The notes under the pieces are model-generated. The model was given only the letters and a program-made list of their open reading frames with translations. It was not told the origin of the DNA and did not search any database. A stretch of 64,000 nucleotides of DNA, taken from NCBI RefSeq assembly GCF_018614575.1, contig NZ_JAGGOJ010000020.1, positions 62,001 to 126,000 on the forward strand, in the 5' to 3' direction. The position numbers and the translations under genes were made by a program. Below, one piece after another: positions 52,453 through 60,390 of the stretch (the stretch's first letter is position 1; every line of letters starts with the position of its first letter). This stretch comes from Streptomyces sp. ISL-10. GTDB taxonomy: Bacteria > Actinomycetota > Actinomycetes > Streptomycetales > Streptomycetaceae.

Positions 52453-53076
52453 TCACTTGCCGCGGTACAACTGGCGCTTGTCGATGTAGCGCACCACACC
52501 GTCCGGCACCAGATACCAGACCGGGTCACCCTGGGCGACCCTCTCCCGGCAGTCGGTCGACGAGATGGCGAGCGCCGGAACCTCCACCAGGGAGACTCCA
52601 CCCTCGGGCAGCCCGTCGTCGGTCAGGTCATGGCCCGGCCGGGTCACCCCGATGAAATGGGCGAGCGAGAAAAGCTCTTCGGCGTTCCGCCAGCCGATGA
52701 TCTGGGAGAGCGCGTCGGCGCCCGTGATGAAGAAGAGGTCCGCGTCGTCGTTGAGGGAACGCAGCTCCCTCAACGTGTCTATCGTGTACGTCGGCCCGGC
52801 GCGGTCGATGTCGATCCGACTGACCGAGAACTGGGGGTTGGACGCCGTGGCGATGACCGTCATCAGATAGCGGTCCTCGGCAGGTGACACATTCTTGTGG
52901 GTCTTCTGCCACGGCTGCCCCGTCGGCACGAACACCACCTCGTCGAGGTGGAAAAGGGCGGCCACCTCGCTGGCGGCCACCAGGTGCCCATGGTGGATCG
53001 GGTCGAACGTCCCGCCCATCACACCGAGCCGGCGCTTGCCGGAACCGGAACCCGTAGCCACGTTCTGCTCTCCCAT
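52453..53076 (-). CDS. nadD: Nicotinate-nucleotide adenylyltransferase
   Basis: 207 residues from ATG at 53076. Nucleotidyltransferase motif GGTFDPIHHGHL near 21-32 (T/HXGH), FVPTGQPWQK, and the ISSTDCRERV segment. Converts nicotinate mononucleotide plus ATP to deamido-NAD. A GTG at 53061 has the better site (GGGAG, 8 nt) and would shorten the protein by five residues; a TAGGCT box lies 8 nt before the ATG. Followed by the LCP-like gene 20 nt downstream. Confidence 0.95.
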   Translation of the reverse strand: MGEQNVATGSGSGKRRLGVMGGTFDPIHHGHLVAASEVAALFHLDEVVFVPTGQPWQKTHKNVSPAEDRYLMTVIATASNPQFSVSRIDIDRAGPTYTIDTLRELRSLNDDADLFFITGADALSQIIGWRNAEELFSLAHFIGVTRPGHDLTDDGLPEGGVSLVEVPALAISSTDCRERVAQGDPVWYLVPDGVVRYIDKRQLYRGK

Positions 53077-53114
53077 GCGTGCAGAGCCTACTGGCACGGG
53101 TGGCCGGCCAGGAC

Positions 53115-53279
53115 TCAGCGGTCGCGGTTGAAGCGGGTGGTGACCCACAGCAGCAGGAGCAGCACGAGCAGGGCGCCGCCGCCGGTGATGTACGGGTTGA
53201 GGCTTTCGTGGTTGCCACCGTGCTCGCCGCCTTGGGCGAGAGTGACCAGGTTGGCGGCAGCAGCGCTGGTGAGGCTCAT
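53115..53279 (-). CDS. 54-residue membrane protein
   Basis: MSLTSAAAANLVTLAQGG, then a Gly/His/Asn-rich linker, then one membrane helix (about 34-46, ALLVLLLLLWV) and the basic end TTRFNRDR. Predicted N-out, C-in small single-pass protein. 38 nt upstream of nadD, same strand, so possibly co-transcribed. Weak site (GAAG next to the ATG). Coding supported by clean hydrophobic helix, stop-positive basic tail and codon bias; function unknown. Confidence 0.65.
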   Translation of the reverse strand: MSLTSAAAANLVTLAQGGEHGGNHESLNPYITGGGALLVLLLLLWVTTRFNRDR

Positions 53280-53495
53280 CTTCAGCAGGACCTATCCATC
53301 GGGAGTCGGAGCAGAGACTTCGCGCACATCGTATGCGGGCCGTTCGGGCACGCTCACGCCGACTCGGTCGTTGTCGTTGTCCACGGCTCGGCCACTGCGG
53401 TTATCCACAGCCCCCCGCCGCGTCAGACCCCAGCGCCTACGCTGGACGTCGTCAAAGGGGGACGAGCACGGCTCGCGACACCAACAGGGGGCACC

Positions 53496-54563
53496 ATGAC
53501 CGAAAGCCAGGAGCACGCGCCGAGCAGGCGGCGTCAGAGGTTCCCGGACATCTCCTCACGGGCTTACGAGCATCCGGCGGACCGCTCGGCGCTGGTGGCG
53601 CTGCGCAAGCTCACCGGGTTCGACACCGTGTTCAAGGCGCTCAGCGGGCTGCTGCCCGAGCGCAGCCTGCGACTGCTCTTCCTCTCCGACTCGGTGCGGG
53701 TGAGCGACGCCCAGTTCGCGCATCTGCACAGCATGCTGAGGGACGCCTGTTACATCCTGGACCTGGAGAAGGTCCCCGCGATGTATGTGACGCAGGACCC
53801 GCGTCCCAACGCGATGTGCATCGGACTGGACGAGCCGATCATCGTCGTGACCACCGGCCTCGTGGAGCTGCTCGACGAGGAGGAGATGCGCGCGGTCGTC
53901 GGCCACGAGGTGGGCCACGCGCTGTCCGGCCACTCGGTGTACCGCACGATCCTGCTCTTCCTCACCAGCCTGGCCCTCAAGGTCGCCTGGATCCCCCTCG
54001 GCAACATGGCGATCATGGCGATCGTCACGGCGCTGCGGGAATGGTTCCGCAAGTCGGAGCTCTCGGCGGACCGCGCCGGTCTGCTGGTCGGCCAGGATCT
54101 GCAGGCGTCGATGCGTGGCCTGATGAAGATCGCCGGTGGCAACCATCTGCATGAGATGAACGTCGACGCGTTCCTGGCGCAGGCCGAGGAGTACGAGGCC
54201 GGTGGCGATCTCCGCGACTCGGTGCTGAAGATCCTCAATGTGCTGCCGCGCTCGCACCCGTTCACCACCGTGCGGGCCGCCGAGCTGAAGAAGTGGGCGG
54301 AGAGCCGCGACTACCAGCGGATCATGGACGGGCACTACCCGCGCCGCACGGAGGACAAGGACACCTCGGTGAGCGACTCGTTCCGCGAGTCGGCGTCGCA
54401 CTACGCGGAGTCGGTGCGCACCAGCAAGGATCCGCTGATGAAGCTGGTCGGCGACATAGCCGGCGGCGCGGGCGACCTGGGCGGCAGGCTGCGCGAGAAG
54501 TTCACTGGCGGCGCTCCTGGCACGGGCACGGGCACGGGAGCCGGCGGCACGCCGGACGCCTGA
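53496..54563 (+). CDS. M48-family zinc metallopeptidase
   Basis: 355 residues, ATG with AGGGG at 5 nt. Zinc motif HEVGH at 137-141 with the third ligand in SELSADRAG (Glu188); two membrane helices near 150-181 place the active site at the cytoplasmic face, like HtpX/CAAX proteases. Ends with a Gly/Thr/Ala-rich tail (GTGTGTGAGGTPDA). Probably membrane protein quality control. A 216-bp gap separates it from the divergent small membrane protein. Confidence 0.9.
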   Translation: MTESQEHAPSRRRQRFPDISSRAYEHPADRSALVALRKLTGFDTVFKALSGLLPERSLRLLFLSDSVRVSDAQFAHLHSMLRDACYILDLEKVPAMYVTQDPRPNAMCIGLDEPIIVVTTGLVELLDEEEMRAVVGHEVGHALSGHSVYRTILLFLTSLALKVAWIPLGNMAIMAIVTALREWFRKSELSADRAGLLVGQDLQASMRGLMKIAGGNHLHEMNVDAFLAQAEEYEAGGDLRDSVLKILNVLPRSHPFTTVRAAELKKWAESRDYQRIMDGHYPRRTEDKDTSVSDSFRESASHYAESVRTSKDPLMKLVGDIAGGAGDLGGRLREKFTGGAPGTGTGTGAGGTPDA

Positions 54564-55010
54564 CCGAGCAGCACGCGGCGCACCGCGCCGGCCGGGCAAG
54601 CGGGGAGTTCTCGGCGTCTGCCTGGCCCGAGCCGGCTGAGCGCCGCGGGCGTGCGACGCCTCGCTCCGGGGCGGCCGGACCCGGGCCTGGCTGAGCGGCC
54701 CCGTGTGTGCACGCCGCCTGACGGGGCCGGGACGCAGGCCGTGACCAGGGGCGCTGAGCGCGGCCCCCCTGCGGCCCGGGCGACGCGACCATGCCGAGCC
54801 GGGGCGGGCCCAGCCCCGTCCGGGGACGGCTGGGCGGCGGAAAACAGCGTCCGGTGCACAAGGACGCGGTCGCATGGCCCGGAGCCCGGACGGCCCCCGC
54901 CCCATCAGGGAAACACGCGGGGGCGTGCGGGGCGTGCGGGGCGTGCGGGAAACAGCGTCCCGCACAAGGGCACGGTCCCAGGGCCAGAAGCCCGGACGGG
55001 CCCAGCCCCG
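54564..55010. repeat. Gene-free block with three copies of a 75-105 bp unit
   Basis: Unit copies at about 54806-54893, 54890-54997 and 54998-55072. Each holds (C)AGCCCCGTC/GACGGCTG hairpin arms or their remnant, AACAGCGTCC, GCACAAGG and CGGTC. The middle one has an inserted GCGTGCGGGG decamer three times (54923-54949). The third copy covers the 3' end of the neighbouring membrane-protein gene. No separate gene. Confidence 0.6.
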
Positions 55011-56084
55011 TCACGGGGACGGCTGGGCGGCGGAGGACAGCGTCCCGCACAAGGACGCGGTCGCGGGGCCCGGTGCGTACGGGTCGGTGACAGCCGGGCC
55101 GTCCGTGCCGGCCCGCTGGCCGGCGAGCAGCGGCCGCAGGAAACCCGTCGCGTCGGATCCGCAGTCCTGCGGCCCGGCGTGGACCGAGCCGGCCAGTGCC
55201 TCCAACCGGTGGTGGCGCAGGTCGTCCCGGTCGAAGCGGAAGCGCATCTCACGCCGCACGGTGAACAGCGACGCCTCGTCGCTCGCGGGTCCGGTCGTGG
55301 CGGCGGGCCGCAGCGCGTAGACGAAGGTGTGGTCAGAGGTGATCTCCAGCGCTTCGGAGGCCGTCTCCGTGACGATCAGGGTGCCCTCCACCCGCACGGT
55401 GTCGTCGGCCAGCGCCACCTTCGCCGGGTCGAAGCGCACCAGCCACCCCGTGGTCGCGTGCCGGCCGTCGGCGGCGGGGGAGGCCACGCTCCGGTCGAAC
55501 TGCGCCAGTTGGTCGGGATGGAGCAGCGCGCGCACCGGGCGCACCGCGCCGCCGGTGAGCACGTCGGGGTCCAGGGACGACTCGACCAGGAAGTCCTTGG
55601 CCGTGGCCAGGGCGGTCAGCACCTGGCCCTCGCTGAAGTGGGCGGTACGGCGGACCGCGGGCATGGTGATTCCCGCGGCCCCGCTGCGGTACTGGGCGGC
55701 CGGGCCGTCCGCGAAGAGCTCGGCGGGTGTGCCGCCGGGCACCGGGCCGCGGGGGGCGAGGGGGACGAGGGTGATGCGAAGCTGCTCCGCCGGCCTGACC
55801 GCAGCGGGCTGGTGGGGCTGGCGGATGCCGAGATAGACGGCGGTACCGAAGGCGACGGCGACAAGGAGGACGAACAGCAGAATCTGCTTCGAGGCGCGGC
55901 GCGTGCCGCCTGCGGGAAGGCTGCGAACGGCGGGAGCGTGCTCGCCCAAGCGCTCCTCGGCGGAGAATTCCTGGACCCGGGCAGCCCGTACGAACGATTC
56001 GTCGAACACGACGGATCGGTACTCGTCCTCACCGCCTGGGAGCCCCTCGGGCGTCCCCTCAGGCGGGTCTCCGCGCCGAGCCAT
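55011..56084 (-). CDS. Membrane protein with SVVFDE-type N-terminal motif
   Basis: 357 residues, ATG at 56084. N-terminal cytoplasmic motif at 24-46 beginning SVVFDESFVRAA and ending EERL, one membrane helix (67-86), then a long extracellular domain with a conserved-looking segment (DDTVRVEGTLIVTETASEALEITSDHTFVYALRP). The last ten residues run into the repeat block. TACCCT ends 6 nt before the ATG, so a leaderless start. The next gene upstream (56184-56786) carries the same motif. Function unknown. Confidence 0.8.
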   Translation of the reverse strand: MARRGDPPEGTPEGLPGGEDEYRSVVFDESFVRAARVQEFSAEERLGEHAPAVRSLPAGGTRRASKQILLFVLLVAVAFGTAVYLGIRQPHQPAAVRPAEQLRITLVPLAPRGPVPGGTPAELFADGPAAQYRSGAAGITMPAVRRTAHFSEGQVLTALATAKDFLVESSLDPDVLTGGAVRPVRALLHPDQLAQFDRSVASPAADGRHATTGWLVRFDPAKVALADDTVRVEGTLIVTETASEALEITSDHTFVYALRPAATTGPASDEASLFTVRREMRFRFDRDDLRHHRLEALAGSVHAGPQDCGSDATGFLRPLLAGQRAGTDGPAVTDPYAPGPATASLCGTLSSAAQPSP

Positions 56085-56090
56085 ACTTTC

Positions 56091-56096
56091 AGGGTA
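56091..56096 (-). promoter_or_regulatory. -10 box for leaderless start of 55011-56084
   Basis: TACCCT on the minus strand, 6 nt (GAAAGT) before the ATG. Confidence 0.5.
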
Positions 56097-56183
56097 GGTC
56101 TGACGCGGGCACGATAAACGCGCTGGTACAGACGAGTTGTGACGGCTTCTCACGCGCTCGGCCACATGGCCGCACGCGCCGGT

Positions 56184-56786
56184 TCAGGGGATGCGCGGTT
56201 CCGCGTGGACCCGTGGTGCCGGGCGGTCGGCGGCGGCGGTGGGACCGCCTCCGCGGCCGCTGACCGTGGCCCCTGTCGGCGGTGCGTCCACGCCCGTCCG
56301 TGCGGGTTGCGGCACCTGGTCCTGACGGTTGCCGGAGGCTCCCCGGTAGACGGCCGTGAAAGCGAGGGCGACCATGCCCATGCCCATCACCAGGGCCAGG
56401 ATCCAGGCCACCGGCCGGTGCCAGCGCGCAGAGCCTCGGTAGGGACGCAGAGCCCCGCCGTGGCGGCCGTACGGGCTCGCGGGGCCGAGATCGTCGTCCT
56501 CATCCGCGTACTCCCGGCCATGGCCGGGACCGTAGGGGCCGCGGCGCTCGTCGTAGAGCTCGTCGTCGGAGGAGGCACCGCGCGAGGCCGGGCGGGCGGC
56601 GTCGGCCTCGGCGCGCGCCTCGGCGGCGGCGAGCAGCCGCTCGATCGCGGTCGGTTCATGGATCGCGGCGGCCCGGACGAAGTCCTCGTCGAACACCACG
56701 GAGGCGAAGTCCTGATCCGCGCCCCCGCGGTCGTCGTCGGGCTCCCAGCCGTCCGGAAACGGCCTGCCCCCCACGTCGTCCGGCAC
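56184..56786 (-). CDS. Second membrane protein with SVVFDE-type motif
   Basis: 200 residues, GTG at 56786. N-terminal motif at 29-51 (SVVFDEDFVRAA ... AIERL), an acidic linker, one membrane helix (126-147, VAWILALVMGMGMVALAFTAV) and a short Pro-rich extracellular tail. Similar layout to its neighbour but without the extracellular domain. TACTCT lies 6 nt before the GTG. Function unknown; the pair likely share a cytoplasmic partner through the common motif. Confidence 0.8.
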   Translation of the reverse strand: MPDDVGGRPFPDGWEPDDDRGGADQDFASVVFDEDFVRAAAIHEPTAIERLLAAAEARAEADAARPASRGASSDDELYDERRGPYGPGHGREYADEDDDLGPASPYGRHGGALRPYRGSARWHRPVAWILALVMGMGMVALAFTAVYRGASGNRQDQVPQPARTGVDAPPTGATVSGRGGGPTAAADRPAPRVHAEPRIP

Positions 56787-56792
56787 GCTCTC

Positions 56793-56798
56793 AGAGTA
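56793..56798 (-). promoter_or_regulatory. -10 box for leaderless start of 56184-56786
   Basis: TACTCT on the minus strand, 6 nt (GAGAGC) before the GTG. Confidence 0.5.
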
Positions 56799-56876
56799 GA
56801 CCGGGCCGGGGGGTTTGGGCAGGGAGAGGGCGAACTCTCCCCGCCCGGGTGACGCCCCGGAAGACGCCGCTGACGG

Positions 56877-58169
56877 TCAGCGGATGTGACCGTCGCCCGT
56901 GACGATGTACTTCGTCGAGGTCAGTTCGGGCAGGCCCATCGGGCCGCGTGCGTGCAGCTTCTGCGTGGAGATCCCGATCTCCGCGCCGAATCCGAACTGA
57001 CCACCGTCGGTGAAACGGGTGGACGCGTTCACGGCGACCGTCGTCGAATCGACCAGCTGGGTGAACCTGCGGGCCGCGGCCTGTGAGGTGGTGACGATCG
57101 CCTCGGTGTGGCCGGAGGACCAGAGCCTGATGTGGGCGACGGCCGCCTCCAGTGACTCGACGACCGCCGCGGCGATGTCGTAGGACAGGTACTCGGTCTC
57201 CCAGTCCTCGGCGGTCGCCGGCACGATCGTGGCCTTTGTGGCGTCCGCGTACTCCACGACGCGCTCGTCGCCGTGGACGGTCACGCCCGCGTCGGCGAGC
57301 GCGTCCAGGGCGCGCGGCAGGAAGGCCGCGGCGATGTCCTTGTGGACGAGCAGGGTCTCTGCGGCGTTGCAGACGCTCGGTCGCTGCGCCTTGGAGTTGA
57401 TCAGGATCTCGACCGCCATGTCGATGTCGGTCTCGGCGTCGACGTAGACATGGCAGTTGCCCGTGCCGGTCTCGATGACGGGGACGGTGGACTGCTCGAC
57501 GACCGTCCGGATCAGGGAGGCCCCGCCGCGCGGGATGAGGACGTCGACCATGCCGCGGGCGCGCATCAGCTCCCGCACGGAGTCGCGGCTCTCGCCGGGC
57601 ACCAGCTGCACGGCGTCGGCCGGCAGCCCGGAGCCGCCGACAGCGTCCCGGATGACCTTCACCAGGGCGGTGTTGGAGGAGTACGCGGAGGAGGAGCCGC
57701 GCAGCAGGACCGCGTTCCCGGACTTCAGGCAGAGCGCGGCGGCGTCCGCGGTCACGTTTGGCCGGGCCTCGTAGATGATGCCGACGACGCCGAGCGGGAC
57801 GCGCACCTGGCGCAGGTCGATGCCGTTGGGCAGGGTCGACCCACGCACCACCTCGCCCACCGGATCCGGCAGGGCCGCCACATCGCGCACGTCCGCGGCG
57901 ATGGCGCGCACCCGCTCGGGGTTGAGCGTGAGCCGGTCGATGATCGCCTCGCTGGTGCCGGCTTCGCGGGCCCGGGCGATGTCCTCGGCGTTGGCAGCGA
58001 CGATCTCGCTGGTGCGGACCTCCAGCGCGTCGGCGATCGCCAGCAGGGCGTCGTCCTTCGCCGACCGCGGCAGCGGCGCGAGGTCGGCGGCGGCGGCCCG
58101 GGCCCGGTAGGCGACCTGGGCGACCGGGGACATGTTGTCGTACGGCGAGACCGAAGGGAGCGACGTCAT
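56877..58169 (-). CDS. proA: Gamma-glutamyl phosphate reductase
   Basis: 430 residues. Aldehyde dehydrogenase fold with the ProA landmarks VPLGVVGIIYEARPNVT, AVLLRGSSSAYSSN, and catalytic Cys in QRPSVCNAAETLLVH. Reduces gamma-glutamyl phosphate to glutamate semialdehyde, step two of proline synthesis. Leaderless-type start. proB lies 0.8 kb upstream with one gene between; they appear to have separate promoters. Confidence 0.97.
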   Translation of the reverse strand: MTSLPSVSPYDNMSPVAQVAYRARAAAADLAPLPRSAKDDALLAIADALEVRTSEIVAANAEDIARAREAGTSEAIIDRLTLNPERVRAIAADVRDVAALPDPVGEVVRGSTLPNGIDLRQVRVPLGVVGIIYEARPNVTADAAALCLKSGNAVLLRGSSSAYSSNTALVKVIRDAVGGSGLPADAVQLVPGESRDSVRELMRARGMVDVLIPRGGASLIRTVVEQSTVPVIETGTGNCHVYVDAETDIDMAVEILINSKAQRPSVCNAAETLLVHKDIAAAFLPRALDALADAGVTVHGDERVVEYADATKATIVPATAEDWETEYLSYDIAAAVVESLEAAVAHIRLWSSGHTEAIVTTSQAAARRFTQLVDSTTVAVNASTRFTDGGQFGFGAEIGISTQKLHARGPMGLPELTSTKYIVTGDGHIR

Positions 58170-58175
58170 ACCCGC

Positions 58176-58181
58176 AGGGTA
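58176..58181 (-). promoter_or_regulatory. -10 box for leaderless proA start
   Basis: TACCCT on the minus strand, 6 nt (GCGGGT) before the ATG; same box and spacing as the leuS leader. Confidence 0.6.
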
Positions 58182-58232
58182 ATGCGCCGCCGTGGCGGTC
58201 CGGAACGTATCCCGCAGTGCGAGACAGAAGCC

Positions 58233-58835
58233 TCAGAAGGGGTGTACGCCCACCGGGGACGCGGGCGGCGGGCCGTATCCCTCGGCGATCCGCTGGTGGT
58301 ACGTCTGGCGGTCGATGACCTCCAGGCCGACGATCTCCCATGGCGGCAGCTTGGCGGTGGAGCGGTGCTCCCCCCACAGCCGCAGGGCCACGGCCGCCGC
58401 GTCGTGCAGATCGCGGGCCTCTTCCCAGTAGCGGATCTCCGCGTGGTCGTTGGCGTAACGGCTGGTCAGCAGGAAGGGGTGGTCGTGGGCCAGCTGTTCC
58501 AGGCCGCGGCGAACCTCCTTCAGCGGGGCTTCCCGTCCCGAGACGCTGAGCGTGATGTGCCACAGCTTGGACAGCACCTGCTCGTCGGGGCGGCCGGGCG
58601 TCTCGGTCACGCCCCGCACCGCGGCCGGGCCGCCGGATCCTCCGGCCGCCGGACCACCGGCGCCCGCGGGCCCGTCGCCGCCGCTCAGCCCGTCACCGAA
58701 CCCGTCACTGAATCCGTCATCCAGTTCGGCGGCCCCGCCGACACTGGTCAGGGTTCGCTCCTCGCCCCCTGCCCGGCGGGCGGGGGATGTCCTCCCCTTG
58801 CCTCGGGGCACGTCCCCAGGGCGCGCTCGTTTCAC
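58233..58835 (-). CDS. Conserved actinobacterial protein between proA and proB
   Basis: 200 residues from GTG at 58835, which has AGGAGG at 6 nt. The first ~75 residues are low-complexity (DDGFSDGFGDGLSGGDG, from a 12-bp repeat); the rest is compact and well conserved in my memory of Streptomyces: VLSKLWHITLSVSGREAPLKEVRRGLEQLAHDHPFLLTSRYANDHAEIRYWEEARDLHD... is written here only in part. Alternating strand-helix pattern suggests an ACT-like fold, unproven. Its place between the proline genes is the only functional hint. Confidence 0.75.
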   Translation of the reverse strand: MKRARPGDVPRGKGRTSPARRAGGEERTLTSVGGAAELDDGFSDGFGDGLSGGDGPAGAGGPAAGGSGGPAAVRGVTETPGRPDEQVLSKLWHITLSVSGREAPLKEVRRGLEQLAHDHPFLLTSRYANDHAEIRYWEEARDLHDAAAVALRLWGEHRSTAKLPPWEIVGLEVIDRQTYHQRIAEGYGPPPASPVGVHPF

Positions 58836-58973
58836 CGGCGGCCTCCTGTTGCTGCGTCGTTGCCTTCCCCGCCAACCCCCGCAACAAAGTGGACCAGTCC
58901 GCGGCGGGGTGTGGGGCGGTTTTGGTAAAGGTCTCTGCCAGATGGCGGGACTTTCCGCCCTTTCAGGGCCCGG

Positions 58974-60101
58974 TCAGGACTCCAGGACGACGAGATCGTC
59001 CCTGTGTACGACTTCCCGTTCGTATGCGGGGCCCAGCTCCCGCGCCAGCTCGCGGGTGGAGCGGCCGAGCAGTTGTGGGATCTCCTTGGCGTCGAAGTTG
59101 ACGAGCCCGCGGGCGACCGCGCGGCCCGCGGTGTCGCGCAGCTCGACCGGGTCGCCGGCGCTGAAGTCGCCGTCCACGGCGGCGATCCCGGCGGGCAGCA
59201 GCGATTTCTTGCCCTGGACGACGGCCCGCACGGCGCCCTCGTCGAGGGTGAGCGACCCCTGCGGGGTGGAGGCGTGCGCGAGCCACAGCAGACGGTCGGC
59301 GGAGCGGCGTCCGGTGGCGTGGAAGAAGGTGCCCGTCGGCCGCCCGGCGAGGGCGTCGGCGGCGCGGCTGGCGGAGGTGAGGACGACCGGCACACCGGCG
59401 GCGGCGGCGATCCGGGCGGCCTCGACCTTGGTGACCATGCCGCCGGTGCCGACGCCCGCCTTACCGGCGCTGCCGATCTGCACATGGGCGATGTCCTCGG
59501 GACCACGTACCTCCTCGACGCGCGAGGTGCCGGGGCGTGCGGGGTCGCCGTCGTAGAGGCCGTCGACGTCGGAGAGCAGGACGAGCAGGTCGGCGCGTAC
59601 GAGATGGGCGACGAGGGCGGCGAGCCGGTCATTGTCGCCGAAGCGGATCTCGTCGGTGGCGACCGTGTCGTTCTCGTTGACGACCGGGACGGCGCCCATG
59701 GCGAGCAGCTGGTCCAGGGTCCGGTAGGCGTTGCGGTAGTGGGCGCGACGGCTGGTGTCGTCGCTGGTCAGGAGCACCTGGCCGACCCGGACGCCGTACC
59801 GGGCGAAGGAGGCGGTGTAGCGGGCGACGAGCAGTCCCTGGCCGACGCTGGCGGCTGCCTGCTGGCGGGCCAGGTCCTTGGGTCGCCGGGTCAGGCCCAG
59901 CGGAGCGAGTCCCGCGGCGATGGCGCCGGAGGAGACGAGGACTATCTCCTTCTCGCCGCCGCTGCGGATCTTGGCGAGGACGTCGACGAGAGCGTCCACC
60001 CGATCGGCGTCGAGACCGCCCGAGGCGGTGGTCAACGACGAAGAACCGACCTTGACGACGATCCGCCCGGCCTGCGTCACCTGCTGTCTTGCCACTGTCA
60101 C
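58974..60101 (-). CDS. proB: Glutamate 5-kinase with PUA domain
   Basis: 375 residues, GTG at 60101. Amino-acid kinase domain (1-~260; IVVKVGSSSLT, VLVSSGAIAAG, VVNENDTVATDEIRFGDND, GTGGMVTKVEAA) followed by a PUA domain (about 280-365). Phosphorylates glutamate in the first step of proline synthesis and is usually inhibited by proline. Leaderless-type start (TAGATT then 6 nt). Confidence 0.97.
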   Translation of the reverse strand: MTVARQQVTQAGRIVVKVGSSSLTTASGGLDADRVDALVDVLAKIRSGGEKEIVLVSSGAIAAGLAPLGLTRRPKDLARQQAAASVGQGLLVARYTASFARYGVRVGQVLLTSDDTSRRAHYRNAYRTLDQLLAMGAVPVVNENDTVATDEIRFGDNDRLAALVAHLVRADLLVLLSDVDGLYDGDPARPGTSRVEEVRGPEDIAHVQIGSAGKAGVGTGGMVTKVEAARIAAAAGVPVVLTSASRAADALAGRPTGTFFHATGRRSADRLLWLAHASTPQGSLTLDEGAVRAVVQGKKSLLPAGIAAVDGDFSAGDPVELRDTAGRAVARGLVNFDAKEIPQLLGRSTRELARELGPAYEREVVHRDDLVVLES

Positions 60102-60107
60102 AGGCCG

Positions 60108-60113
60108 AATCTA
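60108..60113 (-). promoter_or_regulatory. -10 box for leaderless proB start
   Basis: TAGATT on the minus strand, 6 nt (CGGCCT) before the GTG. Confidence 0.55.
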
Positions 60114-60390
60114 TGCCAGGGCGCCTGCCCGATGCGCGCGCATTCCGCCCGCTGGACTGCAGTGCTGTGCCGGCCCCGCCGAGCGGTTTCGGCCGCGCGG
60201 GCCGGCCCCCCGGTCCGCGCGCCACGCCGCAGGAGGACCGAAAGCCCTTTCCCATACCAGGAGTTGAGTCGATTGCTAATACAGGATCCGGACAACCGCT
60301 AAGGTGCTGATGGGCGGTGGCGCGCGCCCGCAACGCCCTGCCTCCGGCCCCCACCTTCGACTCGGGTTCCCACAAGAGACGGGGCACATT

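Noticed and set aside
54502..55050. Minus-strand frame over the repeat units after the membrane-protein gene
   Set aside because: Repetitive Arg/Pro/Ala translation generated by the tandem unit; no start signal.
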